The position numbers and the translations under genes are program-made. A stretch of DNA of 64,000 bases from Psychroserpens algicola (GTDB taxonomy: Bacteria > Bacteroidota > Bacteroidia > Flavobacteriales > Flavobacteriaceae), in contig NZ_JACNMJ010000005.1 in NCBI RefSeq assembly GCF_014526325.1, positions 186,001 through 250,000 on the forward strand, in the 5' to 3' direction. The notes under the pieces were generated by a model. That model did no database searches and was not told the origin of the DNA. It was given only the letters and a program-made list of their open reading frames with translations. This document shows positions 26,625 to 34,429 of the stretch, piece after piece. The number at the start of each line of letters is the position of its first letter. Within the stretch, counting starts at the first letter, position 1.

Positions 26625-28187
26625 TTAGTCTTTAAGAACCACATCGCTAAACTTTGCATTGATGACAATTGATTTGCCTGATGCATTAGAGTTTGGATAA
26701 TTGTTAATGGTTTGTTGTGTTGTCATTTCATTATTTAAACGCGAACGATTTCCCTTAAAATACATACTGTAATCTGTAGTAGTACTAGGCAGCTTTATGA
26801 CGGCTTCGCTGTTTTCTAAAATTATATTAAGACTCGAAAATGCATCGCTAATGTTCGCAATAGACAAATCTCCAAAACTGCCATCGATAATTGCATTGCC
26901 TATTAAAGTAGTGATAAACATATCGGAAGAATTACTATTTAACCGTAAACGATTAACAGTACTGAGATGAGCATCTTCAACATACTTTAAATTAAGTTCA
27001 CCATTACTCCAGGTCGTTATATTGACTGGAGAATAAGACACATTGATGGAAGTCTCGCTTCCATCAATGTGATTTGCTACAAGTGTAGCGTGTGATATAT
27101 CTGCTTTTAAATTTTGAATAACAGAAGCCATTTTAAGTTCGCCATGTCTGACATTCAAATTCAATTTTGCACCTTTTGGCATCTTAATTTTAATGGTTCT
27201 TCTAACATCATGCTCTCGCTTTTCTAAACGTAAAGCTCTAGACTCGTGGCGTTTTTCATTTGCTTTATGGCGTTCTTCCATTCGTTCTGCTAAACGTTCA
27301 TGACGTTTTTCCATTTCTTTCTCTCTTTTAGCCATGTGCTTTTCTAATTCTTTACTACGCTTTTCCATCTCCTTACCATACTTTTCTCCCCAAGCTTCCA
27401 TTTTACTTGCCCATTCTTCATCAAATTGCTTAGAAAATTTTTCACCCCATTCTTCCATTTTAGCTTCGTAGTCTTTCCCGAATTTCTCTCCAAACTTTTC
27501 TCCAAAGCGTTCGCCCCAATTTGACATTTTTCGTTCATAAGAAGTAAAATCTATCGTTCCCATTTCTCGTGCCCAGGCTTTCATACGTTCACGATCTTTA
27601 GCAGGATAATCTTTACTCCAAGACTCGAGGTACTTTTCACCATCTTTTTTATACGCTTCAGAATCAAAACTTACACTAGTAATCCCATTTGGCAATTCTG
27701 GCAACTCAGGGAGTTCTGGCATTTCAGGGATTTCTGGCATTTCTGGCATTTCTGGAAGCTCTGGTAACTCTGGTATTTCAGGAAGCTCTGGCAATTCAGC
27801 CAAATGTAAATCACCCAAAACTTCTAAGGCTTTTAAAGATTCGAGATTGATATTAATATCTCCTAAATCTGACCAAGAGCCGTGTAAACCGCCTTGAGAT
27901 GAAATCTTGACATTACTACCTGAACCTTCAACTTTAAGGTTCCAGTCATTTAAAGCCTTTTGAAGGTCTTCTTTTGATAATTTTTCACCTTCAATATAGG
28001 CTTCAACTTCAACTGTATTTTTGTTCCAAGTATCGATTTCAATTTGCACATAACTCGTGTTCAAATCAATAGACACATCTTTGGTAACATCAATACGCTT
28101 CGATATTTTTTCTAACTTTTCCTGTGCTGAAACATTTAATATGCAACAGACAAATAACAGAAAGAATATTTGATATATGTTTTTCAT
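26625..28187 (-). CDS. Secreted DUF4097-like protein with Pro-Glu repeat and charged coiled coil
   Basis: From the ATG at 28187 it has 520 residues and a signal peptide ending ILNVSAQ. An earlier ATG at 28211 adds eight residues before the signal and is less likely. The order is: a beta-rich N-terminal part (about 20-120, WNKNTVEVEAYIEG), a proline-rich repeat of twelve L/I/M-P-E units (about 131-166), a very charged helical part with Trp-Gly-Glu-Lys repeats and Arg/Glu/Lys heptads (about 200-335), and a C-terminal beta-solenoid-like part (LNLNVRHGELKM, SINVSYSPVNITTW) as in DUF4097 or adhesin-head proteins. It is the last gene of the sigma/anti-sigma operon and may sense or be the output of that pathway. 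The function is unknown. Confidence 0.75.
   Translation of the reverse strand: MKNIYQIFFLLFVCCILNVSAQEKLEKISKRIDVTKDVSIDLNTSYVQIEIDTWNKNTVEVEAYIEGEKLSKEDLQKALNDWNLKVEGSGSNVKISSQGGLHGSWSDLGDININLESLKALEVLGDLHLAELPELPEIPELPELPEMPEMPEIPEMPELPELPELPNGITSVSFDSEAYKKDGEKYLESWSKDYPAKDRERMKAWAREMGTIDFTSYERKMSNWGERFGEKFGEKFGKDYEAKMEEWGEKFSKQFDEEWASKMEAWGEKYGKEMEKRSKELEKHMAKREKEMEKRHERLAERMEERHKANEKRHESRALRLEKREHDVRRTIKIKMPKGAKLNLNVRHGELKMASVIQNLKADISHATLVANHIDGSETSINVSYSPVNITTWSNGELNLKYVEDAHLSTVNRLRLNSNSSDMFITTLIGNAIIDGSFGDLSIANISDAFSSLNIILENSEAVIKLPSTTTDYSMYFKGNRSRLNNEMTTQQTINNYPNSNASGKSIVINAKFSDVVLKD
27690..27797 (-). repeat. Tandem 9-bp repeat coding (hydrophobic-Pro-Glu) units
   Basis: About twelve 9-bp units in tandem encode a Pro-Glu ladder with Leu, Ile or Met in the third place. 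The units vary mainly in the hydrophobic codon. The product should be a stiff extended rod between the N-terminal domain and the charged coiled coil. Confidence 0.93.
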
Positions 28188-28242
28188 GGTTTTTATTTTT
28201 TTCTGAAACATGACCTTAGTATTAAGGGTTCCAGTTTATATG

Positions 28243-28830
28243 TTATCCTTGTAATTTTACTTCTTCAGAAGCATTTAAATCATTTAATTGTTCTTTTAAG
28301 CGATACAATAGGTTGAGACGTAATTTAAGGTTGTCAATTAATGCGCTTACAGTTAATTCATTTGGACCGCCTTCGGTTAGCTCTACCGAAAGACGCTTGT
28401 ATTCTTGATTTAACTCTGCAAGTCGCACAACATAGCCGTCAAACAACTCTTTGTTTTCGGGTGTTTGCTTTACTTTAGACAATTCTAAATTAATATTCGC
28501 TAAGTAATAATCTTCAACCTTTTTAAAATCTGGAGAAATATCTCCCAGGGATTTTAATTGCTTGTCTTTATTATCATTAGTATTGACTATTTCTACACCA
28601 TCATCATCGAGCTTAGGCTCGTATAAAAACTGACTAGCTCCATAACCCAATCCAATAAGAACAACTATACTTGCTGCAATTTGCAACATACTGAACCGTT
28701 TTTTGACTGATGTGTTTACTGGCAAGGCCTCATCTAATTTATCAAGAAAGCGTGCTTCATGACCTTGAGGCATTTTTTCTTTAGATACCTTGTTTTCGTT
28801 TTCAAATAATGTTCTAAGATCTTGTGCCAT
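28243..28830 (-). CDS. Putative anti-sigma factor, single-pass membrane protein
   Basis: A 195-residue protein. A cytoplasmic N-terminal part (about 1-43, with LFENENKVSKEKMPQGHEARFLDKL) precedes one membrane helix (MLQIAASIVVLIGLGYGASQFL, about 46-67), and a mostly helical periplasmic part follows. This layout and its position directly after an ECF sigma gene, with a 17-bp overlap, suggest an anti-sigma factor. I cannot see a clear zinc anti-sigma motif (HxxxCxxC), so it is not of the ZAS kind. The N-terminal GHE-RFLDKLD stretch recurs in flavobacterial proteins next to ECF sigma genes. Confidence 0.65.
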   Translation of the reverse strand: MAQDLRTLFENENKVSKEKMPQGHEARFLDKLDEALPVNTSVKKRFSMLQIAASIVVLIGLGYGASQFLYEPKLDDDGVEIVNTNDNKDKQLKSLGDISPDFKKVEDYYLANINLELSKVKQTPENKELFDGYVVRLAELNQEYKRLSVELTEGGPNELTVSALIDNLKLRLNLLYRLKEQLNDLNASEEVKLQG

Positions 28831-29398
28831 TTCGCATTGGTATTAAGAGTTCTTTTAATTTTGATTTTCCTCTAGAGAGCTGTGTTCGGGATGCTATTTC
28901 AGAAATATGTAAAATCTCTGAAATTTCCTGATGATCATAGCCTTCCATTAAATACAACATCACAACGTAACGGTATTTATCTGGTAGTTTTTGGATAGCA
29001 TCTTTAATTGTGTCTAAAGTTATTGTATCATCTACTAACCATTCGTTTTCATAATTGACATCTACGACTTTCAGGTGCACCTCTTCCAATTCCTGCAAAT
29101 GCTGTTTCTTGGATTTTAAGCAGTCTATGCTTTTATTAATCACGATACGTTTTAACCAAGCTCCAAAAGTAACTTCAGCTTTATACTGATTGAGTTTTGC
29201 AAACGCTTTGATAAAGGCTTCCTGGACGATATCTTCAGCTTCCAAAGAATCCTTAACAAACCGCATAGCAACTGCATACATACCATCACAATACTGATTG
29301 TATAATTTTAATTGCGCAGTTCGATTATTCTGCTTGCATTGTTCAATGATGTCAATTTGAAGTGTATTCAAATCTCTTTTGGTTTGGTTACATACCAA
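28814..29398 (-). CDS. ECF RNA polymerase sigma factor, TTG start
   Basis: A 194-residue sigma-70 family protein. Region 2 contains DIIEQCKQNNRTAQLKLYNQY and DSLEAEDIVQEAFIKAF for core binding and -10 recognition; region 4 contains LPDKYRYVVMLYLMEGYDHQEISEILHIS with a helix-turn-helix. The likely start is TTG at 29398, as no in-frame ATG comes before region 2. That TTG lies in the right arm of a strong inverted repeat, which could hide it in a hairpin. The stop overlaps the putative anti-sigma start by 17 bp, so translation is coupled. It should direct transcription of envelope-stress genes, including perhaps its own operon. Confidence 0.92.
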   Translation of the reverse strand: MVCNQTKRDLNTLQIDIIEQCKQNNRTAQLKLYNQYCDGMYAVAMRFVKDSLEAEDIVQEAFIKAFAKLNQYKAEVTFGAWLKRIVINKSIDCLKSKKQHLQELEEVHLKVVDVNYENEWLVDDTITLDTIKDAIQKLPDKYRYVVMLYLMEGYDHQEISEILHISEIASRTQLSRGKSKLKELLIPMRNGTRS

Positions 29399-29423
29399 GT
29401 AAATTAATTACATTTATTTGGTA
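29393..29423. promoter_or_regulatory. Inverted repeat over the sigma factor start codon
   Basis: TACCAAGTAAAT (29393-29404) and ATTTATTTGGTA (29412-29423) are 12-bp arms with one mismatch and a 7-nt centre. On the minus strand the 3' arm includes the TTG start codon of the ECF sigma gene. It could be an operator for a dimeric protein or a leader hairpin that lowers translation. Confidence 0.55.
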
Positions 29424-29521
29424 TTGGTTCACTATAAAGACGACACAAAAAAAGGAGTGTTGCAAAATTTTATAATTTTTTATTAATTTAATAAGATTTT
29501 TATACAAAATAGCGTTAAGTC

Positions 29522-29553
29522 TTTACTTAACATTTCAATTTCAATTATCTTTA
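29522..29553 (+). promoter_or_regulatory. Probable promoter of the DUF2911 gene
   Basis: TTTA (29522-29525), a 20-bp spacer and TATCTTTA (29546-29553) differ from the Bacteroidota consensus by one base in each box. The ATG follows 23 bp later. The M14 peptidase gene has the same variant pair with the same spacer. Confidence 0.4.
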
Positions 29554-29575
29554 CATACAAAATTAGTACTTTACT

Positions 29576-30148
29576 ATGAACACGTTTTTAAAACGCCTAC
29601 TTATTGCTTTATCCCTCGTTGCTGTGGGACTGGTTGCATATTCTCATTTTGTTGAAGATATTTTTTCTAAACGTTTGAGCCCTAAAGACACTGTCGAATT
29701 TAAACTCAACGATCTCAAGTTAGAAGTTTTTTACAACAGACCTTCAAAAAAGAATCGTGAAATTTTTGGAGCTTTGGTACCTTATGATAAAGTTTGGAGA
29801 ACTGGAGCTAATGAAGCAACTACCTTTGAAAGTAATAAAGACTTAATGATTCAAGGTATTTATTTACCTAAAGGAAAGTACACCTTATGGACAGTACCAA
29901 GAGATTCTAGCTGGAACGTCATGTTTAACACCAAGCAATATGCCTGGGGAGTTGACGAAGAGATGCAGGTGATGTGGGATCCTAATTATGATCGTCTTGA
30001 AATTGATGTTCCTGTTGAAAAACTTGACACTACTGTAGAGCAATTTACCATTGCTTTCGATAATTCTACCGACAACCTCCAACTCACCATGGCTTGGGAT
30101 AATACAAAAATTGCAGTACCTTTAAAAGTAATAAAAGACCAAAACTAA
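29576..30148 (+). CDS. DUF2911 family exported protein
   Basis: A 190-residue protein with an N-terminal hydrophobic signal or anchor (LLIALSLVAVGLVAYSHF). The body contains the DUF2911 core: FYNRPSKKNREIFGALVPYDKVWRTGANEAT, LPKGKYTLWTVP, and a C-terminal beta part with FTIAFDNSTDNLQLTMAWDNT. The family is common in Bacteroidota and has no established role. It is followed after 7 bp by meaB on the same strand. Confidence 0.88.
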   Translation: MNTFLKRLLIALSLVAVGLVAYSHFVEDIFSKRLSPKDTVEFKLNDLKLEVFYNRPSKKNREIFGALVPYDKVWRTGANEATTFESNKDLMIQGIYLPKGKYTLWTVPRDSSWNVMFNTKQYAWGVDEEMQVMWDPNYDRLEIDVPVEKLDTTVEQFTIAFDNSTDNLQLTMAWDNTKIAVPLKVIKDQN

Positions 30149-30155
30149 AGGTAAG

Positions 30156-31238
30156 GTGTCTAAATCATCTAAATCATCTGCATTACATGAGCAAGATGGT
30201 GTATCGCAATCTGATATCACCAACGCTGCATCTATTAAATCGATTAAGCGAAAGCGTAAAATACAACCTACAGTAGAAGACTTGGTTTCTGAAATTTTAA
30301 ACGGAAACATTACAGCCCTTAGTAGAGCGATAACCCTTGTTGAAAGTTCAAATCCAAAACATGTAGAAAAAGCCAATGCCATCATCAAACAGTGTTTGCC
30401 TTATGCTAACGCATCTGTTCGTATCGGAATAACTGGTGTTCCTGGTGTTGGAAAAAGCACCTTTATTGAAGCCTTTGGGCTCTATCTAACTTCCATTGAA
30501 AAAAAAGTAGCTGTACTTGCAGTTGACCCAAGTAGTAGCCTAAGCAAAGGAAGTATTTTGGGCGACAAAACCCGAATGGAAGATTTGGTAAAAACCAATA
30601 ATGCCTATATCAGACCTTCGCCTTCTGGCACTTCTCTTGGTGGTGTAGCCCGAAAAACCCGTGAAACTATTATTTTATGCGAAGCTGCTGGTTATGACAC
30701 AGTTATTATCGAAACAGTAGGTGTTGGACAAAGTGAGACTGCAGTTCACAGTATGGTTGATTTCTTTTTACTATTGAAAATTGCAGGCGCAGGTGACGAA
30801 TTACAAGGGATCAAACGTGGTATTATCGAGATGGCTGATGCTATAGCGATTAACAAAGCCGATGGTGACAACCTAAAAGCTGCTAAACTAGCTAAAGTTG
30901 AATTTAACAGAGCGTTGCATTTATATCCGCAAAAAGCATCAAACTGGCAACCCAAAGTTTCCTTGTGCAGTGCTTTAGAACGGCAAGGCATTGACGACTT
31001 ATGGGTACTAATATCTAAGTACATCAAACACGTTAAAGACAATAATTATTTTGAGCAGAATCGAACTGAGCAAAACAAATTCTGGTTGCTCCAAACTATA
31101 GAAGAACGCCTGAAGTCTGATTTTTACAATCAAAAAAATATAAAAGAAGCGCTTCACACACAATTAGAACTTATTGAAAACGGAAAGACAACCCCTTTTG
31201 TAGCTGCTGAATATTTACTAAAATTAAACAGTCTATAG
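30156..31238 (+). CDS. meaB: Methylmalonyl-CoA mutase-associated GTPase MeaB, GTG start
   Basis: A 360-residue G3E GTPase. GVPGVGKSTFIEAFG is Walker A, VLAVDPSSSLSKGSILGDKTRM the switch region, IIETVGVGQSE Walker B, and INKAD the guanine-specificity motif. It loads and protects adenosylcobalamin in methylmalonyl-CoA mutase. The start is GTG (GTG TCT AAA TCA), followed by a Ser/Lys-rich tail of about 30 residues. The mutase genes are not in this window, but a cobalamin adenosyltransferase is. Its 3' end overlaps the convergent SDR gene by 6 bp. Confidence 0.95.
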   Translation: MSKSSKSSALHEQDGVSQSDITNAASIKSIKRKRKIQPTVEDLVSEILNGNITALSRAITLVESSNPKHVEKANAIIKQCLPYANASVRIGITGVPGVGKSTFIEAFGLYLTSIEKKVAVLAVDPSSSLSKGSILGDKTRMEDLVKTNNAYIRPSPSGTSLGGVARKTRETIILCEAAGYDTVIIETVGVGQSETAVHSMVDFFLLLKIAGAGDELQGIKRGIIEMADAIAINKADGDNLKAAKLAKVEFNRALHLYPQKASNWQPKVSLCSALERQGIDDLWVLISKYIKHVKDNNYFEQNRTEQNKFWLLQTIEERLKSDFYNQKNIKEALHTQLELIENGKTTPFVAAEYLLKLNSL

Positions 31239-32174
31239 AAAATTAGCTTTATACCATTCGACTTGCTGTCTCACAGCTTCTACCAATGTTGTTTGCGGGT
31301 TATAGTTTAGTAATCGTCGGGCTTTATCAATATTGGCTTTGGTACGAGATTGATCGCCAGGACGTTTTGGTATCACATTAAGTTTTATAGGCATGCTTAA
31401 GACCTGTTCAACAGCCTGAATACCCTCTTTTGTGGTATGCTCTACCTCAGTACCAAGATTTATAATTTCTCCTTCAATTTTTGTTTCATTGCCAATAACA
31501 CTCACCACACCATCTACAATATCATCCACATAAGTAAAGCTTCTCAAATGTTTATCACTTCCTTCAAACAAAGGAAACGTTTCACCTTTTAAACCTAAGG
31601 CGATTAACTTAGCATACATTTTTTCCGGACGTTCACGTGGCCCAATCACCGAATACAGACGCAATGAACACGCAGGCATTTTCTTCTCTCTGCTTTTTTG
31701 GAGTACTAACTGTTCGGCAGCTAATTTAGTAACACCATAATGCGAAGCTGGTTGAGGCGGGAAGTCTTCAGAAAATGTCGCTTCCAAACCATAAATAGAC
31801 GAGGTACCAATATTGACAAATAATTTCAAATTTTCAGACCTTTCGGCATAATCAACTAAATGCTTTGTCGCAATAATATTATTACTAAAATAATCTTCAA
31901 AAGTAGAGGTTTGAGAAATTCCGGGTTGAGCTGCAAAATGAAAAATATAATCGATATCATTTGGCAAACTTTCAGCTAAATCATCGTCACGCAAATCTTT
32001 ATTTACAATAGTCACGCCTTTTTCGGTAAGCGCTTTAGCATTAAGATGTTTAAGCTCTAAACTATAATAATCACTAAAGTTATCTAAGCCAATCACGTTG
32101 TGACCAAGATCTTGCAAACGTTCAGCAGTATGAGAACCAATAAAACCAACTGCTCCTGTGACGAGTATCTTCAT
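31233..32174 (-). CDS. NAD-dependent epimerase/dehydratase (UDP-glucuronate epimerase-like)
   Basis: A 313-residue extended SDR enzyme. TGAVGFIGSHTAERL is the NAD-binding motif, IGTSSIYG and YGVTK give Ser, Tyr and Lys of the active site, and LRLYSVIGPRERPEKMYAKLI and RSFTYVDDIVDGV are close to UDP-glucuronate 4-epimerases. At 313 residues it is slightly short for that group. It is divergent from the GT2/LAB_N pair and may make a nucleotide sugar for that system. The substrate is inferred from similarity only. Confidence 0.82.
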   Translation of the reverse strand: MKILVTGAVGFIGSHTAERLQDLGHNVIGLDNFSDYYSLELKHLNAKALTEKGVTIVNKDLRDDDLAESLPNDIDYIFHFAAQPGISQTSTFEDYFSNNIIATKHLVDYAERSENLKLFVNIGTSSIYGLEATFSEDFPPQPASHYGVTKLAAEQLVLQKSREKKMPACSLRLYSVIGPRERPEKMYAKLIALGLKGETFPLFEGSDKHLRSFTYVDDIVDGVVSVIGNETKIEGEIINLGTEVEHTTKEGIQAVEQVLSMPIKLNVIPKRPGDQSRTKANIDKARRLLNYNPQTTLVEAVRQQVEWYKANFL

Positions 32175-32246
32175 GAATTTAATTTGATGTCACAAATTAA
32201 CAATTTTTATGTCAAACCAAATCAACCACATGCAGATTAAAAAGAA

Positions 32247-32254
32247 TATTTTTG
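32247..32254 (+). promoter_or_regulatory. -7 promoter box of the GT2-LAB_N gene pair
   Basis: TATTTTTG matches TAnnTTTG exactly and lies 19 bp before the ATG at 32274. No good -33 TTTG is visible at the proper distance, so this is a weak or activator-dependent promoter. Confidence 0.45.
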
Positions 32255-32273
32255 TAGAACTAACACTTTATAA

Positions 32274-32990
32274 ATGGATTATAGTTTCACCATTATTGTG
32301 CCTATATACAATGAAAAAGATAATCTTGAACGTTTAGAAAAAGCACTTATAAGCTATCTGAAAAAAGCAGCTGTTTCGACTAAGGTTCTTTTTATCAATG
32401 ATGGCTCTAATGATGGTAGTCAGACGCTTATAGAAGCAATGTGTAGCTCTTGCGAGGAATTTGAATTCATTACCTTTTCAGAAAACAAAGGCTTGAGCAC
32501 TGCATTAAAAGCAGGATTTGACCATGTGAGCACATCGTTAGTTGGATATATTGATGCCGATTTACAAACAAATCCAGAAGATTTTAATTTACTATTAGAA
32601 CATGTCGAAACTTATGATTTAGTTACTGGTGTACGCTCAGACAGAAAAGATAGTTTCCTGAAAAAATTATCATCTAAGCTTGCCAACTCGGTTCGCAGGT
32701 TATTTACGAAAGATGGAGTAGACGACACAGGATGCCCTTTAAAAATTATCAAAACAGAAGCTGCAAAACGCATCCCAATGTTTAGAGGGTTACATCGGTT
32801 TTTACCTGCTATGATTCTTTTACAACAAGGTACTGTAAAACAGGTTCACGTCAGGCATTATCCCAGAGTTGCTGGACAAGCAAAGTTTGGGTTTTGGAAT
32901 CGTTCTATCGGGCCTTTGGTTGATTGCTTTGTGTTTTTATGGATGAAAAAAAAGTACATTAATTATAGTATTTCTAAAACAAGTAAATGA
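32274..32990 (+). CDS. Glycosyltransferase family 2 (DPM1/ArnC-like)
   Basis: A 238-residue GT-A enzyme. FTIIVPIYNEKDNLERLEKAL opens the fold, LFINDGSNDGSQTLI binds the nucleotide, and GYIDADLQTNPEDF carries the DXD-like motif. VDDTGCPLKIIKTEAAKRIPMFRGLHRFLP is typical of polyprenyl-phosphate sugar synthases such as ArnC. It lacks C-terminal membrane helices. It overlaps the following LAB_N gene by 4 bp, so the two are made together and probably work on the same lipid-linked sugar. Confidence 0.87.
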   Translation: MDYSFTIIVPIYNEKDNLERLEKALISYLKKAAVSTKVLFINDGSNDGSQTLIEAMCSSCEEFEFITFSENKGLSTALKAGFDHVSTSLVGYIDADLQTNPEDFNLLLEHVETYDLVTGVRSDRKDSFLKKLSSKLANSVRRLFTKDGVDDTGCPLKIIKTEAAKRIPMFRGLHRFLPAMILLQQGTVKQVHVRHYPRVAGQAKFGFWNRSIGPLVDCFVFLWMKKKYINYSISKTSK

Positions 32991-33610
32991 GCAGTTGGCT
33001 GATATATGGTATTGGCTTTTTGGCGCAATTGATATTTTCTTCCAGATTAGTTATACAATGGCTCATTTCAGAACAACAGCAACGCGTAGTAACACCTATA
33101 CTTTTTTGGATTCTTAGCTTAATAGCATCTGCCCTATTGTTTATTTATGGCGCATTAAGAACTGATTTTGCTATAATGCTCGGTCAAACACTCACCTACT
33201 TTATCTATATTAGAAACCTACAACTTCAAAAGCAATGGGTTAAATTTCCGATGGTGATACGATGGCTATCAATAAGCTTCCCAGGATGTATTCTCTTTTA
33301 TTGTATTATCAATAATTCTATACATATCGATTCGCTTTTCTATAATAAAAATATACCCTTATGGGTATTAATATTAGGAAGTATAGCTCAAATTATATTT
33401 GTATTTAGATTTATCTATCAATGGCTAATTTCCGAAGCTAAACAAATATCATCTTTGCCATTTGGCTTTTGGATACTCAGCCTCATTGGATCTGTTTTAA
33501 TTTTAATTTACGCTGTAATACGCAGCGATTGGGTACTCATTGTAGGTCATAGTTTTGGTATCCTCATTTATACCAGAAACATTTATATAGCGAAGCTTGG
33601 TAAAGTATAA
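32987..33610 (+). CDS. Tandem LAB_N domain membrane protein
   Basis: A 207-residue integral membrane protein made of two similar halves. Each has the lipid-A-disaccharide-synthase N-terminal (LAB_N) pattern: GFLAQLIFSSRLVIQWLISEQQQ with FWILSLIASALLFIYGALRTDF in the first, and GSIAQIIFVFRFIYQWLISEAKQ with FWILSLIGSVLILIYAVIRSDW in the second. Each half ends with a YIRN- or YTRN-like motif. Each half should have three helices, as in the SemiSWEET-like fold, giving six in one chain. LAB_N proteins often sit next to GT2 enzymes and are thought to act on lipid-linked sugars; the exact function is not established. Confidence 0.85.
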   Translation: MSSWLIYGIGFLAQLIFSSRLVIQWLISEQQQRVVTPILFWILSLIASALLFIYGALRTDFAIMLGQTLTYFIYIRNLQLQKQWVKFPMVIRWLSISFPGCILFYCIINNSIHIDSLFYNKNIPLWVLILGSIAQIIFVFRFIYQWLISEAKQISSLPFGFWILSLIGSVLILIYAVIRSDWVLIVGHSFGILIYTRNIYIAKLGKV

Positions 33611-33619
33611 TAGTAGGCG

Positions 33620-34189
33620 TTATTTTAACTGAAATCGAGATTGCAGGTATTTATCTAGTTTATAGAATAAGAATCCTGATAAACCTCCAAATAGGAGTCC
33701 GCTTAAAACATCCAACGGATAATGTGCGCCGACATAGATTCTACTATATCCCATTAAAATAGACCAGATAATAAGCAAAGGCAGAATGTACTTATAGGTA
33801 TGTCTCATCATTAAGCCCACAAATATGGCTAGAGCCATCGAATTACTAGAATGTCCAGAAAAATAGCCATATCGTCCACCACATCTTTCTCTAACTAAAC
33901 GCATAACTTCTGCAACACCATCTTCATGACACGGTCGTAAGCGCTCAAAACCATGCTTAAATAAATTAGTTACCTGATCTGTAAAGGTGATCATCAAAGC
34001 AATCACGACTAAAGTAAGGACAAACATTTTAGAATTAAGTCGTCGGTACATCAAGTAGCCTAAGAGTGCGTAAAATGGAATCCAATGTATTTTTGCGGTG
34101 TAAATTAGCCAGAAGGCATCCCAATAGGTATTTCCTAAACCGTTTAGATATATAAATAATTCTTGATCGTATGCTATTAATTCTTCCAT
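33620..34189 (-). CDS. PAP2 superfamily phosphatase
   Basis: A 189-residue membrane phosphatase with about five helices. The three PAP2 motifs are present: K-x6-RP as KHGFERLRP, PSGH-like YFSGHSSNSMA, and S-R-x5-H-x3-D as YSRIYVGAHYPLDVL. It should act on undecaprenyl pyrophosphate or another lipid phosphate on the outer face of the inner membrane. It converges with the LAB_N gene at 10 bp spacing, which keeps it in a lipid-linked-sugar neighbourhood. Confidence 0.9.
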   Translation of the reverse strand: MEELIAYDQELFIYLNGLGNTYWDAFWLIYTAKIHWIPFYALLGYLMYRRLNSKMFVLTLVVIALMITFTDQVTNLFKHGFERLRPCHEDGVAEVMRLVRERCGGRYGYFSGHSSNSMALAIFVGLMMRHTYKYILPLLIIWSILMGYSRIYVGAHYPLDVLSGLLFGGLSGFLFYKLDKYLQSRFQLK

Positions 34190-34191
34190 TT

Positions 34192-34419
34192 TTATTCGTC
34201 GTATCTAGAAATTTCTCTATCGTAGAAATCGGTAGCGGCCTGGATAAGGTTTTCGGCCTCAGCTTCAATTTCTCTCTGGTCATGATCATCAAACTCTTCA
34301 AACCATTCTACGTCATCATCTTCGAGGTTAATAATAAATCTAGGAAATTCGGTATGAATTACATAAATGGCATTGGGTTGATCTGTATTGTCTCCTAAGA
34401 TGAATTTTGGTAATTCCAT
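34192..34419 (-). CDS. Small acidic hypothetical protein
   Basis: A 75-residue acidic protein, MELPKFILGDNT followed by AIYVIHTEFPRFIINLEDDDVEWFEEF and an acidic helix (about 48-75). I do not recognise a named family. It fits exactly between the PAP2 gene (2 bp) and the MATE gene (10 bp) on the same strand, which supports it as real. Many flavobacteria appear to have a protein of this shape. Confidence 0.72.
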   Translation of the reverse strand: MELPKFILGDNTDQPNAIYVIHTEFPRFIINLEDDDVEWFEEFDDHDQREIEAEAENLIQAATDFYDREISRYDE

Positions 34420-34429
34420 ATGTTGAAAT

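Noticed and set aside
27344-27538. Open frame of 64 residues inside the charged coiled-coil gene
   Set aside because: It is a frame shadow caused by the repetitive GAA/AAA-rich codons of the real gene on the same strand.
27690-27797. Regular repeat that could be taken for a CRISPR array
   Set aside because: Units are 9 bp without spacers and in frame inside a protein gene.
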